From Thermoplasmata archaeon (GTDB lineage: Archaea > Thermoplasmatota > Thermoplasmata > Thermoplasmatales > Thermoplasmataceae), in contig JAKBRR010000120.1 of the NCBI GenBank assembly GCA_021845325.1, positions 1-6,142 of the forward strand: 6,142 bases of DNA. Reading direction: 5' to 3'. The notes below the pieces were generated by a model. The model was not told where the DNA came from and made no database searches. It saw only the letters and a list, made by a program, of their open reading frames with translations. The position numbers were made by a program, and so were the translations under genes. Positions 5,897 through 6,142 of this stretch are shown piece after piece (positions within the stretch are counted from its first letter, which is position 1; each line of letters starts with the position of its first letter).

Positions 5897-5922
5897 AAAA
5901 CAATTTGTTTTGTATTGTTTTG
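5897..5922. repeat. Cluster of short inverted and direct repeats in the divergent intergenic region
   Basis: AAAACAATTTGTTTT (5897-5911) is a perfect 15-bp palindrome with a single central base. TTGTTTTG occurs at 5905-5912 and again at 5915-5922, exactly 10 bp apart, and AAAACAAT (5897-5904) is the inverse of ATTGTTTT (5914-5921). A one-helical-turn spacing could suit protein binding on one DNA face, but low sequence complexity makes chance plausible. It lies between the citrate synthase and PadR promoters. Confidence 0.35.
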
Positions 5923-5980
5923 GAGGTCGACTTATTTATTTTTTTAACTATATTTAAAATATGAAGTCTCTTGGTATAAC

Positions 5981-5988
5981 TTTATATA
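5981..5988 (+). promoter_or_regulatory. TATA box of the PadR-family gene
   Basis: TTTATATA is centred about 24 bp before the ATG at 6008, again the leaderless layout. There is no Shine-Dalgarno sequence between them; the interval is instead filled by palindromic sequence. Confidence 0.5.
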
Positions 5989-6009
5989 TCGATATCGGAT
6001 AACCGATAT
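5986..6009. promoter_or_regulatory. Overlapping palindromes at the PadR promoter, candidate operator
   Basis: A perfect 10-bp palindrome ATATCGATAT (5986-5995) overlaps a perfect inverted repeat ATATCGG-ATAA-CCGATAT (5992-6009). The arms thus present the half-site ATATCG / CGATAT four times, beginning at the edge of the TATA box and running into the start codon. Binding here would block polymerase recruitment or initiation, the usual site for archaeal repressors. PadR proteins are dimeric and commonly autoregulate, so the gene product is the likely ligand (inference). Confidence 0.55.
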
Positions 6010-6142
6010 GATAATCATGATGGGAAACATGTTTGGCAAAAGAAGAGACCTGAGATTTACAATTCTCGCGGTTTTGAGAAACGGATCGAAGAACGGGGCT
6101 GAGATTATGGATTCAGTGGACAGGATGACTTTTGGGATGTGG
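6008..6142 (+). CDS. PadR-family transcriptional regulator, N-terminal part (cut by window end)
   Basis: The first 45 codons are present and the frame is open at the window edge. The translated region has the start of the PadR winged helix-turn-helix: RRDLRFTILAVLRNGSKNGAEIMD (residues 12-35), then VDRMTFGMW, where family members continue with a conserved Pro/Ser/Tyr-containing recognition helix. PadR proteins are small dimeric repressors, often controlling efflux transporters or stress genes; the target here is not in the window. ATGs at 6008, 6017, 6020 and 6029 are all in frame. The first is chosen for its distance from the TATA box, though any of the four would keep the domain whole. The gene is transcribed divergently from citrate synthase. 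Confidence 0.82.
   Translation, partial: MIIMMGNMFGKRRDLRFTILAVLRNGSKNGAEIMDSVDRMTFGMW

Noticed and set aside
5961..6002. 13-codon frame (MKSLGITLYIDIG) upstream of padR as a leader peptide
   Set aside because: It ends before the padR start, within the palindromes, and runs through the padR TATA box. The leaderless layout of padR makes a leader peptide unlikely.

Overview
The window looks like the chromosome of a euryarchaeon, most likely of the Thermoplasmatales group. This rests on an archaeal lipid enzyme (CDP-archaeol synthase), an archaeal-type Nob1 with PIN domain and zinc ribbon, an archaeal Pth2, TATA boxes about 25 bp before start codons (a leaderless promoter layout), AT-rich sequence and very tight gene packing. 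The order-level placement is inference from overall protein character, not from a marker gene.

Layout: (1) Positions 89-2255, plus strand: two adjacent genes for membrane-anchored or secreted proteins, rich in Asn/Ser/Thr, sequons and cysteines, with no recognised function. The first has a leaderless-type promoter. The second has a clear Shine-Dalgarno sequence that overlaps the stop codon of the first. (2) Positions 2256-2585: an AT-rich gap with T-runs that may terminate transcription and, at its right end, a 17-bp inverted repeat lying over the TATA box of the next gene. (3) Positions 2586-4094, plus strand: an overlapping three-gene operon of an HTH-plus-CBS-pair regulator, CDP-archaeol synthase (carS) and peptidyl-tRNA hydrolase 2 (pth2). 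(4) Positions 4091-5771, minus strand: citrate synthase followed after 1 nt by the Nob1 endonuclease. This operon runs head-on into pth2, and the stop codons of pth2 and nob1 overlap. (5) Positions 5772-6007: a divergent intergenic region carrying the citrate synthase promoter, a cluster of short repeats and, next to the right-hand gene, palindromes between TATA box and start codon. (6) Positions 6008-6142: the 5' end of a PadR-family regulator, cut by the window edge.

How the parts fit together: the middle of the window is housekeeping (membrane lipid synthesis, peptidyl-tRNA recycling, 16S rRNA 3'-end maturation, entry of acetyl-CoA into the TCA cycle). Two regulators, HTH-CBS and PadR, each have a symmetric candidate operator at their own promoter, which suggests autoregulation. 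The least explained part is the secreted gene pair at the left. I saw no tRNA, rRNA, CRISPR array, insertion sequence or defence system.
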